Below, one piece after another: positions 24,557 to 33,841 of a stretch of DNA of 42,553 nt (the first letter of the stretch is position 1; the number at the start of each line of letters is the position of its first letter). The stretch is taken from NCBI GenBank assembly GCA_023248955.1, contig JAHFDP010000031.1, forward strand, positions 1 through 42,553, written 5' to 3'. The DNA comes from Deltaproteobacteria bacterium (GTDB taxonomy: Bacteria > Myxococcota > Myxococcia > Myxococcales > JAHFDP01). Below the pieces are notes generated by a model that saw only the letters and a list, made by a program, of their open reading frames with translations, had not been told where the DNA came from and made no database searches. The position numbers and the translations under genes are program-made.

Positions 24557-24658
24557 GGGTTTACCTCCTGCAAAATGTGGCCGTCATCCGCCGTTTCCTG
24601 CAGGTCGCGCGCCAACGTCGACTGCGCGCCTCACGGACGGAAAACAGTTGTTAATAGC

Positions 24659-25300
24659 TTAACCGGTTGCCTTCGAAATGTAATGTTCGGTGCCGTGTTT
24701 GATACGCTGCATCGTCTCGATGATGTGATCCACGACGGATGGGTCGTCGACCACGTTGAGATCGGACGTATTGATAATCAGTAGCGGCGTTTCAGTATAG
24801 TGATGGAAGAAGTCGTTGTAGGCCTTGCAGAGCCCCTCCAGATACGCCGGATCGAACTGCCGCTCGAATTCACGCCCGCGCTTCTTGATGCGCGCCAAGA
24901 GCACGTCGAGTCGCGCTTGCAAATAGACGACGAGGTCCGGCTTCACCACCCGCGGGCCGAGCTCTCCGTAGATTTTTTCGTAGAGCGCGAGCTCGTTTTC
25001 GTCGAGCGTGAGGGACGCGAAGATGCGGTCTTTGGCGAAGAGGTAATCGCTCACGGTGACCTGCTGAAAAAGATCATGCTGCGTCAGCGCCTGCTGCTGC
25101 TTATAGCGCGAGAGCAGGAAAAAGAGCTGCGTCTGAAAAGCCAGCTGATCGCGGTTTTGATAGAAGCCTGCGAGGAAGGGATTCTCCTCGACGATTTCGA
25201 AAAGTCCGCGCGCTTTGAAGCGCTCGCAGAGGATGCGGGAAAGCGTGGTTTTGCCGACTCCGATGGGGCCTTCGATGACGAAGTAGCGGGCGCGTGGCAT
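24659..25300 (-). CDS. Deoxynucleoside kinase (dGK/dCK/dAK family)
   Basis: 213 residues. It phosphorylates deoxynucleosides with ATP for nucleotide salvage. The P-loop GPIGVGKTTL is at about 10-19, then VEENPFLAGFYQ, LFFLLSRYKQQQA, a SDYLFAKDRIFA segment and the LID-region Arg cluster (RIKKRGREFE). Whether it prefers dA, dG or dC cannot be told. It stands alone between rsmA (80 bp upstream) and panB (102 bp downstream), all on the same strand. Confidence 0.9.
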   Translation of the reverse strand: MPRARYFVIEGPIGVGKTTLSRILCERFKARGLFEIVEENPFLAGFYQNRDQLAFQTQLFFLLSRYKQQQALTQHDLFQQVTVSDYLFAKDRIFASLTLDENELALYEKIYGELGPRVVKPDLVVYLQARLDVLLARIKKRGREFERQFDPAYLEGLCKAYNDFFHHYTETPLLIINTSDLNVVDDPSVVDHIIETMQRIKHGTEHYISKATG

Positions 25301-25380
25301 GCAGGGCGTTTAGAGCAAGGCCGCGTGCGGGCGTCAACGGGATGGATCCGCTTTGGGCCCGAAACAAAAGTGAGCGACCG

Positions 25381-26193
25381 TTAGAGCGCGTTCGTAATTT
25401 TTGCGAACTCCTCGACGCTGAGCGTTTCTCCTCGGCGCGTGGGATCGATTCCCGCGCGTGACAACGCTCCATCGGTATCGCCGAGATCGTTCGCGCGCGC
25501 TCGCAGCGCGCTTCGCAGCTGCTTGCGCCGTTGTCCGAATGCCGCGTTCACGACCAGGCGGTAGCGATCGAAATCGACCACCGCGCGCGGCGTTTCGAGA
25601 AACACGATCCGCAGGACGGCGGAATCAACGTGCGGCGGCGGTGTGAAACACGATCGATCCACGTCGAGCGCCAAATCCACGTCGGCCAAGAGCTGAAAGA
25701 GCGCAGACGGCGCCCCGTAAATTTTCGTTCCCGGGCCGGCGGCCAGACGTTCCGCCACTTCGCGTTGCAGCAGAAAAACCGCGCGGCTAACGTGGGCGCG
25801 CTGATCGAGCATGTTCATCAGAACCGGCGCGCCAATCTGGTACGGCAAATTTCCGACGACCACGGCGCGCTTCGTTTGTGCGAGCGCTTCGAAGTTCGCG
25901 CGTGCCGCATCGGCTTCCACGACCGTGACATTTTCGAGCGGCGCCAACTCCGTGCGCAGCACCGGCGCCAAATCGCGATCTCGCTCCACCGCGACGATGC
26001 GTGCGCCGCTCGCCGCTAGCGCGCGCGTGAGGTGCCCGAGTCCCGCGCCCAGCTCCACGCACGTTTCGTCAGGCTGCAGCGCCGCTGTTTGCGCGATGGC
26101 CTCCAGCACGTCTTCGTCACCGAGAAAATTCTGGCCCCAACTTTTTTTCGGCGCGAGTCCATGCCGTCGAAGAATTGCGCTCGGGTGTTCCAT
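25381..26193 (-). CDS. rsmA: 16S rRNA (adenine1518/1519-N6)-dimethyltransferase
   Basis: 270 residues from ATG 26193; the frame is open further upstream but overlaps tsaD there. It dimethylates two adjacent adenines near the 3' end of 16S rRNA. Motifs: KKSWGQNFL, the S-adenosylmethionine site ELGAGLGHLTRAL, VERDRDL, and catalytic NLPYQIG; the C-terminal helical domain contains FGQRRKQLRSALR. The ATG overlaps the tsaD stop (TGATG), so both are translated together. Confidence 0.95.
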   Translation of the reverse strand: MEHPSAILRRHGLAPKKSWGQNFLGDEDVLEAIAQTAALQPDETCVELGAGLGHLTRALAASGARIVAVERDRDLAPVLRTELAPLENVTVVEADAARANFEALAQTKRAVVVGNLPYQIGAPVLMNMLDQRAHVSRAVFLLQREVAERLAAGPGTKIYGAPSALFQLLADVDLALDVDRSCFTPPPHVDSAVLRIVFLETPRAVVDFDRYRLVVNAAFGQRRKQLRSALRARANDLGDTDGALSRAGIDPTRRGETLSVEEFAKITNAL

Positions 26194-27194
26194 CAGATCC
26201 GCCACGCGGCGTCGGCGGCCAAATTCCACGGCGCACGATCGCCGAGCTCCAGCGGGCGTCGTCCCGCGGCGGCAATCATCGCGGCGTTGTCGGTGCACAA
26301 TTTTCGCTCGGGTAGAAAAACATCAAGTCCGGCTTTCGCGCCGCGCTCTGCCGCCAACGCGCGCAAACGGCTGTTGGCCGCCACGCCACCACACAGCACC
26401 AGCCGCGACAACCCCGCACGTTCTGCTTGGCGCAACGCTTTGGTCACCAGCGAATCGGCGATGGCCTCCTGAAAGCTAGCGCAGAGATCGTCCAGCGCTT
26501 GACCCTCGGGAAGGCCGTGCTTCTTCACCTGCGTGAGCACGCTGGTCTTGAGGCCGCTGAATGAAAAATCATCTTCCTTCGCCATCGCACGTGGAAACGT
26601 GAAAGCGGCCCGATCGCCCCCAGTTGCGATTTTGTCAATTTGCGGTCCGGCCGGATACGAGAGACCGAGGAGCTTGCCGACCTTGTCAAAGGCTTCTCCT
26701 GCTGCATCGTCGCGCGTGTGTGCCAGTGCGCGCGTGCGCACGCGGCCGTCTTTCAGCTCGACGATGTACAGCGAGGTATGCCCGCCGGAGACGAGCAGCC
26801 CAAGAAATGGAAAATCAGGGACGCGTTCCTTGGACAATTCGATCGCGAGTAAGTGCCCTTCCAGATGGTTGACGCCGACGATTGGTCTGCCCACTGCAAG
26901 CGCGAGCGACTTGGCTACCTGCACGCCGACCAGCAAAGCGCCGATGAGCCCGGGGCCAGCGGTGACGGCGATTCCATCGATCTGTGCAAGTCCGCGTCCC
27001 GCACGGTTGAGCGCGCGATCGACCACAGGCAACACGCGCGCCAAATGATCGCGCGACGCCAACTCCGGCACCACGCCACCCCACGGCGCGTGAACCGCCG
27101 TTTGCGAATGCACTTCGTCGGCGAGCACCGTCGTTCCGTCGAGGACGGCGCAGGCTGTTTCGTCGCAGCTCGTCTCGAGGCCGAGGACGATCAC
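26193..27194 (-). CDS. tsaD: tRNA N6-threonylcarbamoyladenosine transferase catalytic subunit
   Basis: 333 residues. It transfers the threonylcarbamoyl group to A37 of tRNAs that read ANN codons. Signatures are GLETSCDETA, SQTAVHAPWGGVVPELASRDH, the metal-binding HLEGH, LLVSGGHTSLY, and a C-terminal CTDNAAMIA. The GTG start overlaps the stop of the upstream regulator (GTGA). The upstream regulator gene is unusual; see the findings. Confidence 0.96.
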   Translation of the reverse strand: MIVLGLETSCDETACAVLDGTTVLADEVHSQTAVHAPWGGVVPELASRDHLARVLPVVDRALNRAGRGLAQIDGIAVTAGPGLIGALLVGVQVAKSLALAVGRPIVGVNHLEGHLLAIELSKERVPDFPFLGLLVSGGHTSLYIVELKDGRVRTRALAHTRDDAAGEAFDKVGKLLGLSYPAGPQIDKIATGGDRAAFTFPRAMAKEDDFSFSGLKTSVLTQVKKHGLPEGQALDDLCASFQEAIADSLVTKALRQAERAGLSRLVLCGGVAANSRLRALAAERGAKAGLDVFLPERKLCTDNAAMIAAAGRRPLELGDRAPWNLAADAAWRI

Positions 27195-28945
27195 TTGGCG
27201 GCCCGCAGGCCGTCCAAGATGGCGCGCACATCGCGTGCCGACGGGCCGTTCGGTTCCAAAGACAGATAGCGATCGTAGTCGTGCATCGCCGCGGCGTTGT
27301 TGCCGACCGCTTGGTGCGCGGCGCCGAGCAGAACCAGCGTGCGGCCCGATTTCGGATTGAGCCTTGCGGCCTTTTCCAAGGCCTCCAGCGCTGCCTTGGC
27401 GTCGTCGGTTTCCAGCAGCGCATCGCCCAGCGCCATCTGCGCGGCTGCGGACTCGGGTTTCAGCTCGACGGCACGGCGATACGCGGCCACCGCTCGCGGC
27501 ACATCGCTGTGCTTGAGGCTGGCTTCCCCAGTGGCGAGTTCCTTGGCGTAGGCCTCCTCCTCGGGAGAAATCGTGGAAGCAAAGGCTCTTGGCGGGGCTG
27601 GATGCGATTTCCTCGCGGTCGCCGGAGCCGGGCTGGGTGTGGGCGCCGCAAGCGGATGCGTTGTCTCCTCATGCACCGGCGTTTGGCGCCAGCGAATCGC
27701 AACCGGTGTTGCTGCGACGATCGCGACGAGCGCAGCGGCTGAATACAAACGATATCGTTTGTAATGCGGCGTTGGAAAGGGAGCAGCACCGATGACAGGG
27801 GCCGGCGTTGTCGGCTCTAAAGGCGACGACACAGGCTCCGCTCCGGCCCTCCGCTCGCGCACCAAACGTTCTTTCCGAAGACCGCGTTTGGCCGGAAAGC
27901 GAATGAGGGTCGGTACCGACGACGCAAGCGGCGCCGGGGGAACCTCGAGTGGCAAAAAGTCGCTCGGAACCGCGGGTGCCCCGGTGCTCACAATCCCCAG
28001 CGGCGCGGGCGTCGGCATACTCACCGCCGCCGCGGACCGTTCGTGGAGAACGCCTTCTTGAAAAAGGCGCGCGGTGGCCTCGATGGTCGAAAGCTCACCT
28101 CCGAGCGCTTCGTCGATCACCTGGTCGAGCGTTCGTTTCCCATCGAAGAGTCGAAGCACCGTTTCCGCGATCGTGTCGAGTGGTTCCAAGCGCCGCGCCA
28201 GTGCCTCGCCATCCACCGCCAGCCGCGCCGAAAGGGGCGGCAATTTCTCGAGCGCGCGCCCCCACACGGCCAGCCGCCGCAATCCCTCGGCGATCACCGT
28301 TTCGGTGGCGGCAACAATACGCGGCGCATGGTCGTAGGGCTCGAAGGACGCGTCGTAGCGTCCCTCCGACCAAGTGAGCAGCTTGTGAAACGCCTCCTCA
28401 CCCGCGAGCGATCCCATCACCGCGTCGGTGAGCTGGCCCTCGTGCAACCAGAGATCAGCCTTGCGGCCATGCGATTGGCAATGGATCGCACAGGTGGCTT
28501 TTTGCGACGATAAAGAGTGTATTATATCGACAATCTCCATGTCCGCCAGCGAGCCACCGAGCCGTTGTGTGCCGCCCTGGTCCACGCGCCGTCGCACGGC
28601 CATTCGCGCGCGGGCCACGATCTCCTTCACCGTGTAGGGCTTGAGAAGGCAATCGCTGATGCCGGCCTCCAGCGCGCGTGTGCGCACGTCGAGGCCCGCG
28701 CGATCGGAGAGCAAGAGGAGCGGCACATCGCTCGTGGCCGACGCGCGCAGCCGTGCCGCCAAGTCGAATGGGGCAGCGAGCTTGGCGCCGAGCACGATCA
28801 GCGCGGGCTTTGTGTTGGTGTAAGCGGCGAGCGCTTGATCATCGATGGAGGTGGTCACCGCGAAACCGGCTTTGCGTAAGCCCACCTCGAGCAGACGCGC
28901 GGCCGCGGGGTCCGCGTCGACGATGAGGACGCTCGGTTTTTCCAT
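27191..28945 (-). CDS. Pseudo-receiver / PATAN (DUF4388) / TPR regulator with a membrane segment
   Basis: 584 residues. ATG 28945 begins the receiver domain; earlier codons of the frame overlap trmL and are excluded. Receiver (1-125): the acidic pocket Asp10/Asp12 and Lys102 (LLKPY) are present, but the phospho-accepting Asp is replaced by Gly53 (IVLGAKL). A PATAN/DUF4388-like domain follows (about 135-235; GGTQRLGGSLADMEIVDIIH). A Pro/Ala-rich linker leads to one membrane helix (about 425-445; LYSAAALVAIVAATPVAI) and a C-terminal TPR domain (about 485-584; repeats with AVELKPESAAAQMALGDAL and AARLNPKSGRTLVLLGAAH). The PATAN and TPR parts suggest a protein-binding scaffold. tsaD overlaps its end. 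Confidence 0.85.
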   Translation of the reverse strand: MEKPSVLIVDADPAAARLLEVGLRKAGFAVTTSIDDQALAAYTNTKPALIVLGAKLAAPFDLAARLRASATSDVPLLLLSDRAGLDVRTRALEAGISDCLLKPYTVKEIVARARMAVRRRVDQGGTQRLGGSLADMEIVDIIHSLSSQKATCAIHCQSHGRKADLWLHEGQLTDAVMGSLAGEEAFHKLLTWSEGRYDASFEPYDHAPRIVAATETVIAEGLRRLAVWGRALEKLPPLSARLAVDGEALARRLEPLDTIAETVLRLFDGKRTLDQVIDEALGGELSTIEATARLFQEGVLHERSAAAVSMPTPAPLGIVSTGAPAVPSDFLPLEVPPAPLASSVPTLIRFPAKRGLRKERLVRERRAGAEPVSSPLEPTTPAPVIGAAPFPTPHYKRYRLYSAAALVAIVAATPVAIRWRQTPVHEETTHPLAAPTPSPAPATARKSHPAPPRAFASTISPEEEAYAKELATGEASLKHSDVPRAVAAYRRAVELKPESAAAQMALGDALLETDDAKAALEALEKAARLNPKSGRTLVLLGAAHQAVGNNAAAMHDYDRYLSLEPNGPSARDVRAILDGLRAAK

Positions 28946-28958
28946 GGCCGGAAGGACT

Positions 28959-29441
28959 CTACCGCGAGAATGCCAGCTGCCGCAGCGCTTCGTAAAGCGC
29001 GATGCCCGCGCAAGTGGAGAGGTTGAGCGATCGCACGCCATCGACCATCGGCACCGCGACTTGCCGCTCAGGGAAACGGGCCAGGAGCGACTCGTCGAGG
29101 CCGAGGTCTTCTTGACCAAAAATCAAGTAGTCGCCAGGTGTATAACAAACGTCGTACATCGTCCGCGGCGCCCGCGCGGTGAAGAGGTGGAGCTGCCCTG
29201 AAGTGATGAGTTGCGTTTTTAGCAAGTCGTCAAAAGTAGCGCAGGTCGAGCCGTGGACCTTGTCCCAATAGTCGAGGCCAGCGCGTTTGAGATCGCGATC
29301 CTCGAGACGAAACAGCGGATTGACGAGGTGCAGCCGCGAGCCGGTAACCGCGCAAGTCCGCGCGATGTTGCCGGTGTTGCCCGGAATGCGCGGCGCGACG
29401 AGGACGATATTGAGTGGAGCGTGGAGGGGGAGTGGATTCAC
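28959..29441 (-). CDS. trmL: tRNA (cytidine/uridine-34-2'-O)-methyltransferase, TrmL-like
   Basis: 160 residues, the usual length of SPOUT-family TrmL. It methylates the wobble nucleotide of tRNA-Leu. The N-terminal IPGNTGNIARTC motif and the knot region with DYLIFGQEDLGLDESLL, VPMVDGVRSLNLSTCAGIAL are typical. The GTG start at 29441 has no visible ribosome site. Its stop lies 13 bp before the pseudo-receiver gene. Confidence 0.9.
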   Translation of the reverse strand: MNPLPLHAPLNIVLVAPRIPGNTGNIARTCAVTGSRLHLVNPLFRLEDRDLKRAGLDYWDKVHGSTCATFDDLLKTQLITSGQLHLFTARAPRTMYDVCYTPGDYLIFGQEDLGLDESLLARFPERQVAVPMVDGVRSLNLSTCAGIALYEALRQLAFSR

Positions 29442-29465
29442 GGAGTGTTGTGATACATCCGATCA

Positions 29466-29816
29466 GTGCGGCTTCTCAACACCACGCGTGGCACCGTGCT
29501 CGCCGAGGACGTCGCGTGCGCCCGCTCTCTCTGGGCGCGGATGCGTGGGCTTCTTGGCCGCGACGAAATGCGGGCGGGAACCGCGTTGGAAATTCGTCCT
29601 TGCACGTCGGTACATTCGTTCTTCATGCGCTTTGCGATCGACGTCGTTTTTGTCGACAAGAAGGGCCTCGTTTTACAAACGATCAGGCCGCTTCGACCTT
29701 GGCGGTTGAGTAGCTACCACTGGCGCGCGGCCGCCGTTTACGAGCTGCCGGTGGGCGCCATCGCAGCGAGCGGCACGGTCCCGGGTGATGTTCTCGCTAC
29801 CGAACCGCGCGCATGA
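29466..29816 (+). CDS. DUF192-family protein
   Basis: 116 residues, GTG start. The conserved signature RLLNTTRGTVLA begins the domain, and CARSLWARMRGLLGRDEM and CTSVHSFFMRFAIDVVFVDKKG continue it. The family is small, beta-rich and of unknown function; it often has a signal peptide, which is not seen here. It is divergent from trmL with 24 bp between them, and its last 20 bp overlap the end of dsbD on the other strand. Confidence 0.85.
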   Translation: MRLLNTTRGTVLAEDVACARSLWARMRGLLGRDEMRAGTALEIRPCTSVHSFFMRFAIDVVFVDKKGLVLQTIRPLRPWRLSSYHWRAAAVYELPVGAIAASGTVPGDVLATEPRA

Positions 29817-31110
29817 TCGACAGGAATTGATCGGGCGGCAGAAATCCGGTCACGCGGTTTTTCTCGAGCGGATTTCCGTTGGAATCCAAGAACACCACGG
29901 TAGGCATTCCGGTCACGCCATACTTTGTTTGCAGCGCGTCGAACGCCTCGGACCCGCTCGTGCCGTCGACTTTGAGCGTGACGAAACGCTCCGCTTCGGC
30001 TTGCACCGCGGCATCGGTGAAGGTGTGCTTGTCGAGCTCGACGCAGGCCACGCACCAGTCGGCGTAAAAATCGATCAGCACCGGCGCGTGGTGTGCGCGT
30101 GCCTCGGAAAGCGCCGCCGTCTCTTCGTGGCGCCAGGCGATTCGGGGCATGCGCGCTTCGCCAAACCAACCGAGTTGAAGTCCGACGCCCGCAAGAAGCA
30201 GAGTGAGCGCGGCTGCTTTGATTATTTTTTCGCGACGCTCGCCGTGGAACGATAAGTCCATGGCGCCCGCGGCGATTCCAAGGAAGACCAGCGCGCCCGC
30301 GGCAATCGCGAGCGTGTGCGCGGAAAAAAAGGCCGGTGAGGCTGGCAAGAAAGGTCGCACGTAACTTACGGCCACCGCGAGGATGGCGACGCCGAAAAAA
30401 CTCTCGACGATCTCCATCCATCGTCCGCTGCGCGGGAGCGCGAGCGAGAAGGTGCCGATGAGAAAAAAGAGAAGTCCCATCCCGAGCGCATAGTCGAAGA
30501 GCAGCATCACGCCGAGAGCGACGTTGCGCTTGCCGGCCACCCAGGCCAGCACGCCACCCAACACAGGTCCTGTGCAGGGCGCAGCCACGATGCCGGCCAC
30601 CATTCCCATCACGAACGCGCTGGTGAATCCCGCGCCGCGCCGTTTGGTGAGTCGCGCGGTGAGCGCCGAAGGGAGCGCCAACTTGAACGCGCCGAAGAGC
30701 GAGGCCGCGAGCGCGGTGAAGAGCAGCGCTACGGGAATGACGACCCAAGGATTGCCCAGGGTCTGCCCGAAGGCGCGTCCGGTAAGCGCAGCCACGACGC
30801 CGAGCGAGGAATACATGGAAGCGATTCCGAGCACGTAGGTCGCGGAGAGCGCGGCGGCTTTGGAGCGGCGTTCGGCGTGGCGTGCGCCGAAAATCCCGAC
30901 GGTGATCGGAATGAGCGGATAGACGCAGGGCGTGAGGCTGGTCAGCACGCCGCCGAGAAAGATGAGCGCGAGGGCGGAAGGAAGATGCGCGCTGATGTCG
31001 ATGTGGGAGGCGAAATTCTGACCGGGTCCAGCGCTGCCGGACATCGACGGCAACCAAGCGACGGCGAAGGCGGCGAGCGAAGCAGCAAGGAGTCGGAATC
31101 GAAGGATCAT
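29797..31110 (-). CDS. dsbD: Thiol:disulfide interchange protein DsbD (short form)
   Basis: 437 residues. After a signal-like N terminus comes the membrane domain, with Cys62 in [12 protein letters not shown] and Cys179 in [11 protein letters not shown], the pair that passes electrons across the membrane. The C-terminal thioredoxin domain carries the active WCVAC motif (Cys353, Cys356). The usual N-terminal periplasmic domain is not present, so this is shorter than the E. coli protein. It supplies reducing power to periplasmic thiol enzymes and cytochrome c maturation. The last 20 bp overlap the DUF192 gene tail-to-tail. Confidence 0.93.
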   Translation of the reverse strand: MILRFRLLAASLAAFAVAWLPSMSGSAGPGQNFASHIDISAHLPSALALIFLGGVLTSLTPCVYPLIPITVGIFGARHAERRSKAAALSATYVLGIASMYSSLGVVAALTGRAFGQTLGNPWVVIPVALLFTALAASLFGAFKLALPSALTARLTKRRGAGFTSAFVMGMVAGIVAAPCTGPVLGGVLAWVAGKRNVALGVMLLFDYALGMGLLFFLIGTFSLALPRSGRWMEIVESFFGVAILAVAVSYVRPFLPASPAFFSAHTLAIAAGALVFLGIAAGAMDLSFHGERREKIIKAAALTLLLAGVGLQLGWFGEARMPRIAWRHEETAALSEARAHHAPVLIDFYADWCVACVELDKHTFTDAAVQAEAERFVTLKVDGTSGSEAFDALQTKYGVTGMPTVVFLDSNGNPLEKNRVTGFLPPDQFLSIMRAVR

Positions 31111-31168
31111 CGAAAATACTCAATGTATCGACAACGTCGTGGCGTGGCCGCCACGCTGTTTGTGGCCC

Positions 31169-31196
31169 TTGACACCCTCTGTGGCCGGGCTATCAT
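31169..31196 (+). promoter_or_regulatory. Sigma70-type promoter of the isc operon
   Basis: TTGACA (31169-31174, a perfect -35) and TATCAT (31191-31196) with 16 bp between. Transcription would start about 31203, so ATG 31195 is excluded and iscS starts at 31246. Confidence 0.75.
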
Positions 31197-31212
31197 GGAC
31201 ATATCAGGTCCA
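31191..31212 (+). promoter_or_regulatory. Candidate operator at the isc transcription start
   Basis: TGGAC (31196-31200), 7 bp, GTCCA (31208-31212) is a perfect inverted repeat over the expected transcription start and next to the -10 box. It is flanked by two copies of TATCAN. It may bind an Rrf2/IscR-type or other regulator; the known IscR sites are not matched exactly. Confidence 0.45.
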
Positions 31213-31245
31213 TTAACATTTTGCCGCTCGAAAGCCTGCCTTCCG

Positions 31246-32463
31246 ATGCCACTCAAGCTCCCCATCTACATGGATTACCACGCCACGAGCCCGCTCGATC
31301 CGCGTGTGCTCGAAGCGATGCTTCCGTATTTCACCGAAGCGTTCGGCAACGCGGCGTCGCGTAGCCACGTCTTCGGCTGGAAAGCCGAGGAAGCGGTCGA
31401 GCGGTCGCGCGAAATCATCGGTGGCCTCATCGGCGCCAGTGGCAAGGAAATCGTTTTCACCTCCGGCGCTACCGAGTCGGACAACCTGGCCATCAAGGGC
31501 GCGGCGCAATTTTACCGTGAAAAGGGCGATCACATCATCACCGAGCGCACCGAGCACAAGGCCGTGCTCGACAGCTGCAAGCGGCTCGAGCGCGAAGGAT
31601 TTCGCGTTACCTACTTGAACGTCGACAAAGAGGGCCGCGTCGATCCGGCCGACGTCGAGCGGGCCATCACCGACAAAACGATTCTCGTCTCCATCATGTT
31701 CGCCAACAATGAGATCGGGACGATTCAACCCATTCGCGAAATCGGCGCCATCACCCGCAAGCGGGGTGTGCTGTTTCACGTCGACGCCGTGCAAGGTTTG
31801 GGCAAGATTCCATTCAATGTAGACGAGTGCAACGTCGACTTGGCCAGCCTCACCGCGCACAAAATGTCCGGCCCCAAAGGTGTCGGTGCGCTCTATGTGC
31901 GACGGCGTCCGCGCGTGCGCTTGGCGGCGATGATCGACGGCGGCGGCCACGAGCGCGGGATGCGCTCGGGAACGCTCAACGTGCCGGCCATCGTTGGATT
32001 CGCGCGGGCCTGCGAGCTGGCCCAGGCCTCGATGGTTGGGGAGGCCGCGCGCGTCGGGCAGTTGCGCGATCGTCTCGAGGCGGGCCTCACCAAGCGGCTC
32101 GATCACGTTTTCTTGAACGGCTGCAAAGCGCATCGTCTGCCCGGAAATTCGAACCTCAGCTTCGCGTTTGTCGAGGGCGAAGGCCTCATGATGGCCATCA
32201 AGGACGTCGCGGTTTCCAGTGGAAGTGCCTGCACCAGCGCGTCGCTCGAGCCGTCGTACGTGTTGCGCGCGGTGGGCGTCGACGAGGAGATGGCGCACAC
32301 CAGCATTCGCTTCGGGCTCGGCCGTTTCACGACGGAAGAAGAGGTCGACTACGTGATCGATCACGTGGTCGAGAAAGTGAACCGGCTGCGCGAATTGTCC
32401 CCGCTTTACGAGATGGCCAAAGAGGGGATCGATCTCAAATCCATTCAGTGGGCAGCGCATTAA
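31246..32463 (+). CDS. iscS: Cysteine desulfurase IscS
   Basis: 405 residues. It releases sulfur from cysteine for Fe-S cluster assembly. Motifs: [13 protein letters not shown], the pyridoxal-phosphate Lys in [13 protein letters not shown], the substrate loop with Cys in [17 protein letters not shown] 31246 was preferred to the upstream in-frame ATG 31195 because the promoter's -10 box lies on that codon. iscU follows after 35 bp. Confidence 0.95.
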   Translation: MPLKLPIYMDYHATSPLDPRVLEAMLPYFTEAFGNAASRSHVFGWKAEEAVERSREIIGGLIGASGKEIVFTSGATESDNLAIKGAAQFYREKGDHIITERTEHKAVLDSCKRLEREGFRVTYLNVDKEGRVDPADVERAITDKTILVSIMFANNEIGTIQPIREIGAITRKRGVLFHVDAVQGLGKIPFNVDECNVDLASLTAHKMSGPKGVGALYVRRRPRVRLAAMIDGGGHERGMRSGTLNVPAIVGFARACELAQASMVGEAARVGQLRDRLEAGLTKRLDHVFLNGCKAHRLPGNSNLSFAFVEGEGLMMAIKDVAVSSGSACTSASLEPSYVLRAVGVDEEMAHTSIRFGLGRFTTEEEVDYVIDHVVEKVNRLRELSPLYEMAKEGIDLKSIQWAAH

Positions 32464-32498
32464 ATAGAATATTTTAGATGTAGAAAGAGGAGTAGCAC

Positions 32499-32942
32499 AT
32501 GGCCTACGGCGAAAAAGTTCTGGACCACTACGAACACCCGCGCAACGTCGGCACGCTCGACAAGAGCGATCCCAACGTCGGCACCGGACTGGTCGGCGCA
32601 CCTGCGTGCGGCGATGTGATGCGTTTGCAGCTGCGCATCGACGACGACGGCATCGTGCAGGAGGCCAAGTTCAAGACCTTTGGTTGCGGGTCGGCGATTG
32701 CGTCCTCGTCGCTGGTCACCGAATGGGTGAAGGGCAAGAACATCGAAGCGGCCGGGCAGATCACCAACACCGACATCGCGCGCGAGCTGGCGCTGCCGCC
32801 GGTGAAGATCCACTGCTCAGTGCTGGCCGAGGACGCCATTAAGGCGGCGATCGCCGACTGGAAGAAGAAGCAGCTCGGGAAACTGGACGAGAAGCAGACG
32901 CAGGCCCAGAGCGAGCAGTCGCTTGCCGAGGCCGTCCGTTAG
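32499..32942 (+). CDS. iscU: Fe-S cluster scaffold IscU
   Basis: 147 residues. It builds the Fe-S cluster on Cys37 (APACGDV), Cys63 (FGCGSAI) and Cys106 (IHCSVL), with Asp39 next to the first. The LPPVKIHCSVLAED region contains the LPPVK recognition motif of the HscA chaperone. A GAGGAG site precedes the ATG. The C-terminal tail (about 120-147) is longer than in E. coli and Lys/Gln-rich. Confidence 0.96.
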   Translation: MAYGEKVLDHYEHPRNVGTLDKSDPNVGTGLVGAPACGDVMRLQLRIDDDGIVQEAKFKTFGCGSAIASSSLVTEWVKGKNIEAAGQITNTDIARELALPPVKIHCSVLAEDAIKAAIADWKKKQLGKLDEKQTQAQSEQSLAEAVR

Positions 32943-32951
32943 GATTTTGTC

Positions 32952-33290
32952 ATGGCGATCACCGTCACCGTCCAGGCCGCCGAGCAGATCAAGAAGAAGC
33001 TCGCGGCGCGCGCGCAAACGACGGCGCAAAGCGGGCTGCGCATCGGTGTCAAAGGTGGCGGCTGCTCGGGGCTGTCGTACGTGATTGAATTTGCCGATGC
33101 GCCGCGCGCGCACGACCGCGTGATCGAAGTGGATGGCGTGAAGGTTTACGTCGATCCGAAGAGCGCCATTTACCTCGACGGGACCGTGTTTGATTTCGAA
33201 ACCAAGCTCTTGCAGAGCGGGTTCGTGTTCAAGAATCCCAAAGTGAAGAGCGCCTGCGGCTGCGGCGAGAGCTTCACGCCGGCTGTTTGA
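32952..33290 (+). CDS. iscA: A-type Fe-S carrier IscA
   Basis: 112 residues. It carries clusters or iron to target proteins through Cys38 (GGGCSGLSY), Cys102 and Cys104 (SACGCGESF). The protein follows iscU after 9 bp. The normal A-type length is about 107, so it is complete. Confidence 0.95.
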   Translation: MAITVTVQAAEQIKKKLAARAQTTAQSGLRIGVKGGGCSGLSYVIEFADAPRAHDRVIEVDGVKVYVDPKSAIYLDGTVFDFETKLLQSGFVFKNPKVKSACGCGESFTPAV

Positions 33291-33301
33291 GCGAGGCCCC
33301 G

Positions 33302-33841
33302 ATGGGTCTGGATCCGCCCGATAAAACGCTTTCCCATTTCGAGGTGCTCGGCGTTCCGGCGACGTTCGCGCACGACGCGGACGAGCTAGAAAAAAAGTTT
33401 CGCGGGCTGTCGATAAAGCTGCATCCCGACCGTTTTGCGCGGAAAGATCCGGTGGAGCGAAAGAACGCGCTGGCTTGGACCACGGCGCTCAACGACGCGT
33501 ACCGCGCGCTCAAAGATCCGGTGCGGCGCGCGGAGTACTTGCTCTCGCGCGCGGGTTTCTTACTCGAGAAGCAGGATCTCGGGCACGCTTTTCTCGAGGA
33601 GGCCATGGACGATCGCGAGCGGCTGGCGGAGGCCAAGGCGTCGAGTCCCGTGGAAGTCGAGCGGTTGCATGCAGTGGTTTTGGCCAAGCGCGACGCAGCG
33701 CTCCGCACGATCGCCGAGGCGTTTGCGCTATTTGAACGCACGCGGGATCGCGCGGCGCTGGACGTGGCCGCGAACAAGCTGGCGCGACTGCGTTACCACC
33801 AGCGGTTTCTCGATGAAGTGGAAGGGAAGATTCACGCGTAA
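33302..33841 (+). CDS. hscB: J-domain co-chaperone HscB
   Basis: 179 residues from ATG 33302 (GAGG four bases upstream); a TTG at 33287 that overlaps the iscA stop would add five residues. The J-domain contains LHPDRF, and the C-terminal three-helix part binds IscU. It stimulates the HscA ATPase during cluster transfer. Its stop overlaps the hscA start (TAATG). Confidence 0.94.
   Translation: MGLDPPDKTLSHFEVLGVPATFAHDADELEKKFRGLSIKLHPDRFARKDPVERKNALAWTTALNDAYRALKDPVRRAEYLLSRAGFLLEKQDLGHAFLEEAMDDRERLAEAKASSPVEVERLHAVVLAKRDAALRTIAEAFALFERTRDRAALDVAANKLARLRYHQRFLDEVEGKIHA

Noticed and set aside
31195-31245. Longer iscS start at ATG 31195
   Set aside because: The promoter's -10 box covers this codon, so it would not be in the transcript.
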